Part shown: positions 1 through 5,552 of the stretch, in pieces
Position numbering within the stretch: the first letter of the stretch is position 1
How the letters are laid out: each line of letters starts with the position of its first letter
Assembly (NCBI GenBank): GCA_002304845.1
Contig: DBPM01000009.1
Coordinates: forward strand, 1-6,568
Reading direction: 5' to 3'
DNA from: Candidatus Shapirobacteria bacterium UBA1420
GTDB lineage: Bacteria; Patescibacteriota; Microgenomatia; UBA12405
DNA: 6,568 nt
Notes under the pieces: model-generated
Database searches by the model: none
Seen by the model: the letters and a program-made list of their open reading frames with translations, nothing else
What the model was told of the DNA's origin: nothing
Made by a program: the position numbers and the translations under genes

Positions 1-74
1 CGGGGATTGGCGCAATTGGCTAGCGTGCATGGTTTGGGACCATGAGGTTGCAGGTTCGAATCCTGTATCCCCGA
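1..74 (+). tRNA. tRNA-Pro, anticodon UGG
   Basis: The sequence folds into a full cloverleaf. The 7-bp acceptor stem is CGGGGAT (1-7) with ATCCCCG (67-73). The D stem is GCGC (10-13) with GCGT (23-26), and its loop carries the conserved GG at 18-19. The anticodon stem is CATGG (28-32) with CCATG (40-44), and its loop TTTGGGA (33-39) puts the anticodon TGG at 35-37. The T stem is 50-54 with 62-66, with loop TTCGAAT. The discriminator base is A74. The C1:G72 first pair is the known signature of bacterial tRNA-Pro. The CCA end is not encoded (CTT follows), so a CCA-adding enzyme is needed. A UGG anticodon can read all or most CCN codons. The gene starts at the very first base of the window, so its promoter lies outside. 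Confidence 0.97.
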
Positions 75-79
75 CTTAG

Positions 80-105
80 TCCGCCGTAGTCTTGACGAAG
101 GCGAC
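80..105. repeat. Imperfect palindrome between tRNA-Pro and tgt
   Basis: The 41-bp spacer after the tRNA contains CGCC (82-85) facing GGCG (100-103), with a small inner GTC/GAC pairing (89-91 with 94-96). This gives an imperfect hairpin. The left arm reads TCCGCC, while the right arm reads GGCGAC and not the perfect GGCGGA. From memory, very similar short palindromes (CCGCCGTAGTCTTGACGAAG and relatives) are scattered between genes in some CPR genomes, so this may be a decayed copy of a dispersed element. Only one copy is in the window, so that idea cannot be tested here. There is no T-run after the right arm, so it does not look like an intrinsic terminator. The in-frame TTG at 92 lies inside it and is probably not a start codon. 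Confidence 0.4.
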
Positions 106-115
106 CCCTCATTCT

Positions 116-1201
116 ATGACCAATCGTCCCCAATTTTTCAAAACCATCACCGGCCAAAAAATTCCTCTACCTATATTTTTTCCTGATGCCACTCGAGCAG
201 TTCTCAAAACCCTGGACTCCGAAGATATAAAAAATACCCATACTTTAGGTATTTTAGTGAATACTTTTCATCTCTATAACAGTCCCGGGACTGCTGTGAT
301 CAAACTTTTTAAGGGAGTTAGAAACTACATGAATTGGAGTGGGGGAGTCATCTCCGATTCCGGTGGTTTCCAAGTTATGTCACTGGCTAAAAGTTTGGGT
401 GGTAAAAACTCAGTCACCGACCAAGGCGTTACTTTTAAACTTGACGGTAAAAAAATTCTCTTTACTCCAGAAATGTCCATCAAGCTTCAACTGGAATTAA
501 AAACCGACATGGTCGTCGTTCTCGATGATTTTACCGACCCCAAAAGCACCTATGATGAAGCTAAAATCAGTGTCGAGAGAACTCTCAAATGGGCCCGGGA
601 ATGTAAAACAATTTTTAATCAATTAGTTAAAAAAAAGAAACTATCTCAACAAGAAACTCCCTATCTTTTGGGTGTTGTTCAAGGTGGCCAATATCTTGAC
701 CTACGTCAATATTGTACCCAAGAACTGGTTAAAATTGGTTTTGATGGTCTTGGTTATGGTGGCTGGCCTCTTAAAAGTGATGGCACTTTTAACTACGATG
801 TTGCCAAAGTCATTGCCCAATATACCCCAAAAAACTATTTCCTCTACGCTTTAGGTATCGGTAAACCTCATGAAATTGTAAATCTGGTTAAAATAGGCTG
901 GAATATTTTTGACTGTGTGCTACCCACTCGTGACGCCCGTCATAAACGTCTCTATGTAGCCAAAAATAAAGATTATAGTGATTATGAATACTTTGTTCCC
1001 GACAAAAATATTTACTATCGTGATCCCCGATCTGTCTCTGAATTTTGTGATTGTCTCCTATGTCAAAAATATTCCCGTTCTTACCTAGCCCACCTTTTCC
1101 GTATCAAAGAAATGTCAGCTTTACGTCTATCTACCATTCACAACCTTCGTTTTTACTCAAAGTTAATAGAAACTCTCCGTCCCACCTACTCTCAGTTATA
1201 A
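116..1201 (+). CDS. tgt: tRNA-guanine transglycosylase (Tgt-like), divergent substrate pocket
   Basis: This is a 361-residue member of the Tgt family, the TIM-barrel enzyme that swaps guanine at the wobble position 34 of GUN-anticodon tRNAs for preQ1 or queuine. Its length is close to E. coli Tgt (about 375). Visible motifs are DSGGFQ (81-86, catalytic and base-binding Asp81), VQGG (188-191), ALGIGKP (245-251) and FDCVLPTR (265-272, nucleophile Asp266). The zinc site is C311-x-C313-x2-C316 with H342, in the usual spacing. Two pocket segments differ from the family: the usual FDEC is LDDF (136-139) and the usual GGLAVGE is GGWPLKS (215-221). The N-terminal strand region is also short. The ATG at 116 is preferred because the longer reading from TTG at 92 only translates the palindrome. 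No good Shine-Dalgarno is present; AAGG at 98-101 is about 14 bases away. It heads a tight three-gene run. Family assignment is secure, but the exact substrate is not. Confidence 0.93.
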   Translation: MTNRPQFFKTITGQKIPLPIFFPDATRAVLKTLDSEDIKNTHTLGILVNTFHLYNSPGTAVIKLFKGVRNYMNWSGGVISDSGGFQVMSLAKSLGGKNSVTDQGVTFKLDGKKILFTPEMSIKLQLELKTDMVVVLDDFTDPKSTYDEAKISVERTLKWARECKTIFNQLVKKKKLSQQETPYLLGVVQGGQYLDLRQYCTQELVKIGFDGLGYGGWPLKSDGTFNYDVAKVIAQYTPKNYFLYALGIGKPHEIVNLVKIGWNIFDCVLPTRDARHKRLYVAKNKDYSDYEYFVPDKNIYYRDPRSVSEFCDCLLCQKYSRSYLAHLFRIKEMSALRLSTIHNLRFYSKLIETLRPTYSQL

Positions 1202-1208
1202 TTACTCT

Positions 1209-2081
1209 ATGTCAAAATTGATTTTAGTCACTGGTGGTGCCGGACATGTTGCTTCTCATATTATCGAAGAACTAATTAAAGATGCCGATAACAAAATCAT
1301 TTCTCTAGATAATTATTTCAATGGTTCAGAGGCTAACCACTTTCCCGGAGTCGATTATCGTCGTGGTCACACTAAGGATATTGATAAATTAATCCCAGAA
1401 AATCCAGACCTCGTCTTCCATTTAGGTGAATATGCTCGAGTCAGCCCTTCAGTTCATGAACCAGCCCTAGTTTATGACTTAAATATTTTAGGTACCTTTG
1501 CTGTAGTTGAGTTTTGTCGCCAAAGAAAAGTTAAAAAACTACTTTATACTGCTTCCAGTACTAAATTTGCCATCGAAGGCGATGGTCGCCAACAAACTCC
1601 TTACTCTTTTACTAAAGCCACTAACGTTGATTTAATTAACAACTATGGCCGTTGGTACAATTTACCCTATGCTATCTGTTATTTTTACAACGCTTTTGGT
1701 CCTCGAGAAAAAGGTACTGGCCCTTATTCAACCCTCATTGCCCGTTTTCAAGAATTATATTTACAAAATAAACCCTTAACTGTCACTAAACCTGGAACTC
1801 AAAAAAGAAATTTTACTTACGTTAAAGATTTGGCTAAGGGAGCTATTTTAGTCGCTCAAAAGGGTCATGGTGACGGTTACACCCTAGCCAATCCCCACAC
1901 TTATTCAATTATTGAAATTGCCCAAGCCTTTGGTGGACCCATTGAATACATCAATAACGATCCCGGTCGTCGAGAATCAAATACCGGTCCTGATAAAGCT
2001 CGACAAGAATTAGGCTGGAATACCACCCTGGATGTTTTAGACTATATTCGTGATTTTGTTAATACCCATCCTCGAAAATGA
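1209..2081 (+). CDS. NAD-dependent sugar epimerase/dehydratase (extended SDR)
   Basis: This is a 290-residue extended short-chain dehydrogenase of the GalE/dehydratase type, which acts on nucleotide sugars in the cytoplasm. The nucleotide-binding motif is TGGAGHVAS (8-16), followed by a strand ending in LDN with Asp34, which should bind the adenosine ribose of NAD. The catalytic set is SST (116-118) and YSFTK (Tyr132, Lys136). NAFGPR (161-166) and RNFTYVKDLA (200-209) match the usual substrate-domain motifs, and PGRRE (252-256) followed by a KARQELGW segment (263-270) ends the family pattern. Two oddities stand out: the third glycine of GxxGxxG is alanine, and only about 14 residues separate the catalytic Ser/Thr from Tyr, fewer than in typical GalE. 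The total length is below the usual 310-340. Its substrate cannot be read from sequence. The gene begins 7 bp after tgt and overlaps the next gene by ATGA, so all three are probably co-transcribed. No Shine-Dalgarno is seen. Confidence 0.88.
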   Translation: MSKLILVTGGAGHVASHIIEELIKDADNKIISLDNYFNGSEANHFPGVDYRRGHTKDIDKLIPENPDLVFHLGEYARVSPSVHEPALVYDLNILGTFAVVEFCRQRKVKKLLYTASSTKFAIEGDGRQQTPYSFTKATNVDLINNYGRWYNLPYAICYFYNAFGPREKGTGPYSTLIARFQELYLQNKPLTVTKPGTQKRNFTYVKDLAKGAILVAQKGHGDGYTLANPHTYSIIEIAQAFGGPIEYINNDPGRRESNTGPDKARQELGWNTTLDVLDYIRDFVNTHPRK

Positions 2082-3124
2082 AGACCTTTCAAATTTTTAA
2101 TCTCGGTTGCCGAGTTAATGCTGCCGAGAGCAATCTTTTTGCCCAAAAACTCATTGATAAAAACTATCAACCAGCTACCACTAATCCTGATCTAATTTTT
2201 ATCAACACCTGTTCTGTCACCAAAAAAGCCAATACTGAATCTCTTGGTCTCATCCGTCGACTGCAAAAAAAATATCCTCAAGCCAAAATTATTATTTCCG
2301 GTTGTGCTTCTCTAAAAAACTTAAAAAATAAAAAAAATCTGAAAATTTTAATCAATCTTCAAAAAGAAACTTTACTCAAAAAACTTCACTCCAGCTACAC
2401 TCCTCAAATCGCCGACAAATTTTCGCACACTCACCGCTTTCTTCTTAAAATCCAATCCGGTTGCACTCATTTTTGTAGTTATTGTACTGTTCCCTATACC
2501 CGTAATTACCTCTGGTCACTGTCCATAAAAATTGCCTTAAATACGGTGAAAAAAGCTATCAATGACGGTTATCAGGAAGTAATTATTACCGGTGTCAATT
2601 TAGATCAATACACTCCTGGTCTCTCCAATCTCCTAGAAAAAATTTTGACAGAAACTGACATTAAATTAATTTCTTTCGGTTCGATTCCCGTTAATTGTAT
2701 CGACCAAAAATTCATCGCTCTGCTCAAAAAATATCCTTCTCGAATTTCCAATTTTTTACATATCCCTATTCAATCTGGTTCTGACAAAATTCTCAAACTC
2801 ATGCGCCGCCCCTATACTCGTAAAATCATTTTAGATAAATTTAATTTACTAAAAACATTTAATCTATCTTTTGGCACCGACATTATTGTCGGTTTTCCTA
2901 CCGAAACTGAAACCAACTTTCTTGAAACCTTCAATCTCTGTCAACAAATTTCTTTTCAAAAAATTCATGTTTTCCGCTATTCTCCCCGTCCCAACACTGC
3001 CGCCCAAAAACTCTTCACCCGTTCACCTAAAATCAGTAAAGAAATTCTTAAAACCCGTTCTCAAAAAATTCGCTCCCTTACCTCCCAAACCATACTTCCA
3101 TCTCATCAAAAACCTCAAAATTAA
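2078..3124 (+). CDS. mtaB: MtaB-like radical SAM methylthiotransferase lacking TRAM domain
   Basis: This is a 348-residue member of the MiaB/RimO/MtaB family, iron-sulfur enzymes that insert a methylthio group. The N-terminal UPF0004 domain has its three cluster cysteines C11 (LGCRVN), C45 (NTCSVT) and C76 (SGCAS). The radical SAM cluster motif is C129-x3-C133-x2-C136. Later motifs are IPIQSGSDKILKLMRRPYT (229-247), DIIVGFPTETE (268-278) and FRYSPRPNTAA (299-309). LGCRVN plus RRPYT points to MtaB, which makes ms2t6A at position 37 of tRNAs for ANN codons. MiaB or RimO are less likely. Family members usually exceed 400 residues and end in an RNA-binding TRAM domain. Here the protein stops just after the radical SAM domain, and the usual RG-x-x-RSR segment after the cysteines reads RNYLWSLS (142-149). 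Translation is probably coupled to the preceding gene through the ATGA overlap. The 3' end overlaps the convergent GTPase gene by 47 bp. MtaB rather than a sister subfamily is a moderate-confidence call. Confidence 0.85.
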   Translation: MKTFQIFNLGCRVNAAESNLFAQKLIDKNYQPATTNPDLIFINTCSVTKKANTESLGLIRRLQKKYPQAKIIISGCASLKNLKNKKNLKILINLQKETLLKKLHSSYTPQIADKFSHTHRFLLKIQSGCTHFCSYCTVPYTRNYLWSLSIKIALNTVKKAINDGYQEVIITGVNLDQYTPGLSNLLEKILTETDIKLISFGSIPVNCIDQKFIALLKKYPSRISNFLHIPIQSGSDKILKLMRRPYTRKIILDKFNLLKTFNLSFGTDIIVGFPTETETNFLETFNLCQQISFQKIHVFRYSPRPNTAAQKLFTRSPKISKEILKTRSQKIRSLTSQTILPSHQKPQN

Positions 3125-4163
3125 AACTAACCTCCTGTCCGGGAAAGCGAGCCTTTTTACCCCAAATACACGCTCGACTGACATCGTCTCTCATCTCTTT
3201 AGAAACTCTTTTTAAAACATCATCTAAATTCTTTCCTGATTTCATAATCAAAGGTTCTTTTTTATCCGCCTGACCACTTCTTTCTCTTTTTAAATAAACC
3301 CTCACCAACCCCAAACCTTCCCACACCTTTTCCTTAAACTCCTCAATTCCAATACCTTTGACAGCACTCATATAAATAATTTCTGCTTCTTTTTGAAGTT
3401 TTTTATTTTCATCTATCTTCGTCACCACCGCCACCATTGGCAAATAAGTTCTTGATCGACTCAAAGCATCAATGAATTGATCAATATTAATTTTCTCTCC
3501 AATTTGAATCACCGCATTTCCCAGTCCCATTTCTTCAGCAATTTCCATCATTATTTTCTTATCAAAACTATGGTGTGGATCAATAATTTGTAAACCGCCT
3601 TTATGAGTCCGATGTACCAATACCTTTGGTGGCTTCTTGTTTAGTCTAATTCCCGATTCTTCTAATTCTTGTGTTACCTTTGACAACCAATCCGTTCTCT
3701 TCGCATCCACCATCAACACCACTAAATCCGAAGCCCTAATAACTGATAATACTTTTTTTCCAAAACCCTTCCCTCCCGCCGCCCCTTCAATAATCCCCGG
3801 TAAATCTAAAATTTGAATTTTAACCCCTTTATATTCCATCATTCCCGGAACCACTCCCAAAGTTGTAAAATCATAATTTCCCACCTTTGATTCCGCATTG
3901 GTCACCGCATTTAATAAAGTTGATTTACCTACACTAGGCAGTCCTACTAACACCACCGATGCATCTCCTGAATGTTTAATCGCATAACCAACTCCACCAC
4001 CGCCACCACCTCGATTTATTCCTCCCTCCAATTCATCTCTTAATTTTGACAACTTTGCTTTCAATACTCCATGGTGATGTTCACTGCTTTTATCATAAGG
4101 TGTGTCCCGGATCTCCTTTTCCACCCGGGCTATTTTCATTTTAATAATTTCTTCTTTGTTCAT
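3078..4163 (-). CDS. DRG-family (Obg-like) GTPase with TGS domain
   Basis: This is a 361-residue GTPase whose whole layout matches the DRG branch of the Obg superfamily, known chiefly from archaea and eukaryotes, where it works with translating ribosomes. In order it shows an N-terminal helical segment with the family pattern IRDTPYDKSSEHHHGVLKAK (18-37), a glycine-rich linker (52-57) and the G domain. The G-domain motifs are G1 GLPSVGKST (74-82), G2 region YDFTTLGVVPG (97-107), G3 DLPG (120-123), G4 TKID (248-251) and G5 SAV (266-268). An inserted region of about 90 residues lies between G3 and G4. A C-terminal TGS domain spans about 286-361, with the typical ACIWGKKARFPGQEV segment (331-345). 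Classical bacterial Obg has an N-terminal glycine-rich Obg fold instead, which is absent. No DFRP-type partner is visible. G4 has Thr for the usual Asn, as seen in the DRG group. It converges on the methylthiotransferase gene and diverges from the GH-like gene. Confidence 0.93.
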   Translation of the reverse strand: MNKEEIIKMKIARVEKEIRDTPYDKSSEHHHGVLKAKLSKLRDELEGGINRGGGGGGVGYAIKHSGDASVVLVGLPSVGKSTLLNAVTNAESKVGNYDFTTLGVVPGMMEYKGVKIQILDLPGIIEGAAGGKGFGKKVLSVIRASDLVVLMVDAKRTDWLSKVTQELEESGIRLNKKPPKVLVHRTHKGGLQIIDPHHSFDKKIMMEIAEEMGLGNAVIQIGEKINIDQFIDALSRSRTYLPMVAVVTKIDENKKLQKEAEIIYMSAVKGIGIEEFKEKVWEGLGLVRVYLKRERSGQADKKEPLIMKSGKNLDDVLKRVSKEMRDDVSRACIWGKKARFPGQEVSFNFEVFDEMEVWFGR

Positions 4164-4164
4164 T

Positions 4165-4173
4165 TGTTAGAAT
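4165..4173 (+). promoter_or_regulatory. Extended -10 promoter for the GH-like gene (probable leaderless start)
   Basis: TG (4165-4166), one base, then TAGAAT (4168-4173) matches the extended -10 pattern TGnTATAAT with one mismatch. Transcription would begin about 7 bases further on, at 4180-4182, which is at or next to the ATG at 4182. No TTGACA-like -35 is seen at the expected distance, which an extended -10 does not need. This is inferred from sequence only. Confidence 0.4.
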
Positions 4174-4176
4174 ATA
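4171..4176 (-). promoter_or_regulatory. Possible -10 element for the DRG GTPase gene
   Basis: Read on the minus strand, TATATT is one base off TATAAT and lies 7 bases before the ATG of the GTPase. The transcript would therefore start at or beside the start codon. No clear -35 is found 17 bases upstream. It shares bases with the opposite promoter, so the two could not be occupied at once. The short AT-rich match makes this weak evidence. Confidence 0.25.
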
Positions 4177-4181
4177 AAGAT

Positions 4182-5552
4182 ATGTTTTGGCTGATTTTTT
4201 TATTACTTTTTTTTCTCTCTCCTCAGCCTATTTTAGCATCTGACTTTAATTCCTTTGGACTTCATCTGACCCAACCTAGTGATATTGATCAAGCCGCTAC
4301 TATTATCAATAGTTCAGGCGGTGATTGGGGTTACGCCACCATTACTATTAGAGGTGATCAATTAGATAAAAATGTGTGGCAAGATTTTTTTAATAAGTGC
4401 CGTCAACTTCATATCATTCCTATCATTCGTCTGGCCACTGTCATGGAAAATAACTCTTGGCAAATCCCCACCACTGACAATATCGATCAACTGGCTATCT
4501 TTCTCAACTCACTCAATTGGCCGATGATACCGCAATATATCATACCCTTTAATGAAGTTAATCATGCCAAAGAATGGGGTGGGGGAGTTGATATCAAAAC
4601 TTTTACCGATCTGTTTATCTACACCTCTCAAAAATTCAAAAGTCTTAATCCAAATTTTTTCATTCTTTCTTCACCTCTGGATCTCGCCGCCCCCCAAAAT
4701 CCACCTCTCAGTCTCTCAGCCGCCAATGTTTATCGTCAAATCTATCAGTACAATCCCCAATATTTTGACAGTTTTGATGGTCTGGCCTCTCATTCTTATC
4801 CCAATTATGGCTTCATCGGTCTACCCGGTGACCAACACGCTCACTCTATCAAAGGTTATGCTTGGGAATTAAATTTCATTAAAAATTTAGGTATTAATAA
4901 AACTTATCCGGTGTTTATTACCGAAACCGGCTGGCCTCACCGCGAGGGCGTTTCTAAAAATAACCGCTACTATACCGTTAAAACCAGTGCTGAATTCCTT
5001 AAACAAGCTCTCAATATTTGGGGTCAAGATACCCGCGTCAAAGCTGTCACGCCTTTTATTTATAATTATCCCGATTACCCTTTTGACCATTTTTCCTGGT
5101 TGAAAAAAGATGGCAGTCTCTACCCCGAATATCAGGCCATTATTAACCTACCTAAGAAGAAAAATAATCCCCAACAAATTACCGCTTTTGAAGTCTATCG
5201 TCTTAATCTACCTCTGTTAATTTTTAGCCAAAAAACTCAACACGGCAATATTCACTTAAAAAACACCGGTCAGTCTATTTGGGGGGAAACACAGCTTTGT
5301 CTCCACAACGAAAGTTCCCCAAACATTAGCACTCAAAATCTCTGTACCGACACCCAATTAATCCAACCGGGTAGAATTCAAAAACTTAATTTTACTTTCA
5401 CCATTAACTCCTATCTAGAAAACACTTACCTTAAATGGCAAGATACACCTGAATATCCCATTAAAGCCCTCAATCCCAACTCCAGTCTCTACCATCCTAA
5501 AGATAGTTTTCTCAGCCAACTCAAAAACCGAATTTTAGGCTTTTTTCGGTAA
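4182..5552 (+). CDS. Secreted clan GH-A-like glycoside hydrolase with C-terminal beta domain
   Basis: This 456-residue protein begins with a signal-peptide-like stretch (1-19, cleavage probable after PILA). Its n-region has no positive charge, which is unusual. Residues about 22-325 look like a TIM barrel of glycoside hydrolase clan A. An Asn-Glu pair in FNEVNHA (123-129) gives the putative acid/base Glu125, ITETGWP (246-252) gives the putative nucleophile Glu248, and SHSYP (203-207) fits an active-site loop. The GH family and substrate are not recognised. A C-terminal part, about 335-432, has LKNTGQSIWGETQLCLHN (359-376), resembling Ig-like beta-sandwich domains, with Cys373 and Cys388 able to form a disulfide. 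It could be an extracellular or wall-associated glycan-active enzyme. The ATG at 4182 is chosen because it starts directly at the signal peptide and sits just after an extended -10. An in-frame TTG at 4164 is the main alternative. The longer ATG reading from 4071 would overlap the GTPase by 93 bp and hide the signal peptide. The 3' end overlaps the next gene by 18 bp. Confidence 0.8.
   Translation: MFWLIFLLLFFLSPQPILASDFNSFGLHLTQPSDIDQAATIINSSGGDWGYATITIRGDQLDKNVWQDFFNKCRQLHIIPIIRLATVMENNSWQIPTTDNIDQLAIFLNSLNWPMIPQYIIPFNEVNHAKEWGGGVDIKTFTDLFIYTSQKFKSLNPNFFILSSPLDLAAPQNPPLSLSAANVYRQIYQYNPQYFDSFDGLASHSYPNYGFIGLPGDQHAHSIKGYAWELNFIKNLGINKTYPVFITETGWPHREGVSKNNRYYTVKTSAEFLKQALNIWGQDTRVKAVTPFIYNYPDYPFDHFSWLKKDGSLYPEYQAIINLPKKKNNPQQITAFEVYRLNLPLLIFSQKTQHGNIHLKNTGQSIWGETQLCLHNESSPNISTQNLCTDTQLIQPGRIQKLNFTFTINSYLENTYLKWQDTPEYPIKALNPNSSLYHPKDSFLSQLKNRILGFFR
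5523..5550 (-). terminator. Possible intrinsic terminator of the bactofilin-like gene
   Basis: On the minus strand, ACCGAA (5550-5545) pairs with TTCGGT (5532-5527) around a 12-base loop. Four more T residues follow directly (5526-5523), making a run of five. The gene's own TAA (5537-5535) lies in the loop, so the stem begins inside the coding sequence. On the plus strand no T-run follows the stem, so it should act in one direction only. The stem is short and only half GC, so strength is uncertain. Confidence 0.4.

Noticed and set aside
92..115. TTG start that adds eight residues to the Tgt protein
   Set aside because: The extra residues translate the palindrome after the tRNA and have no family counterpart. 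The ATG at 116 leads straight into the Tgt fold.
672..854. Small plus-strand reading frame inside tgt
   Set aside because: It is out of frame within a well-conserved Tgt region and has no recognisable product.
2076..2081. Recoding of TGA as glycine, as in some CPR lineages
   Set aside because: TGA ends the SDR exactly at the expected length, and no gene in the window contains an in-frame TGA at a conserved glycine.
2871..3215. 114-codon plus-strand reading frame across the mtaB/GTPase junction
   Set aside because: It is a low-complexity Pro/Lys/Phe-rich shadow of two conserved genes. Also considered as a frameshifted TRAM domain, but the translation shows no TRAM-like pattern.
4106..4129. 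CCCGG/CCGGG inverted repeat near the 5' end of the GTPase gene
   Set aside because: It lies in conserved coding sequence, has a 14-base loop, and has no T-run. It is probably chance.
4071..4181. Longer N-terminus for the GH-like protein from the ATG at 4071
   Set aside because: It would overlap the start of the GTPase gene by 93 bp and place an odd 37-residue segment before a clear signal peptide.
4552..4872. 106-codon plus-strand reading frame inside the GH-like gene
   Set aside because: It overlaps the catalytic-motif region in another frame, with no start signal or family features.
4887..5090. 67-codon minus-strand reading frame inside the GH-like gene
   Set aside because: It is antisense to the conserved ITETGWP region and shows no promoter or recognisable product.
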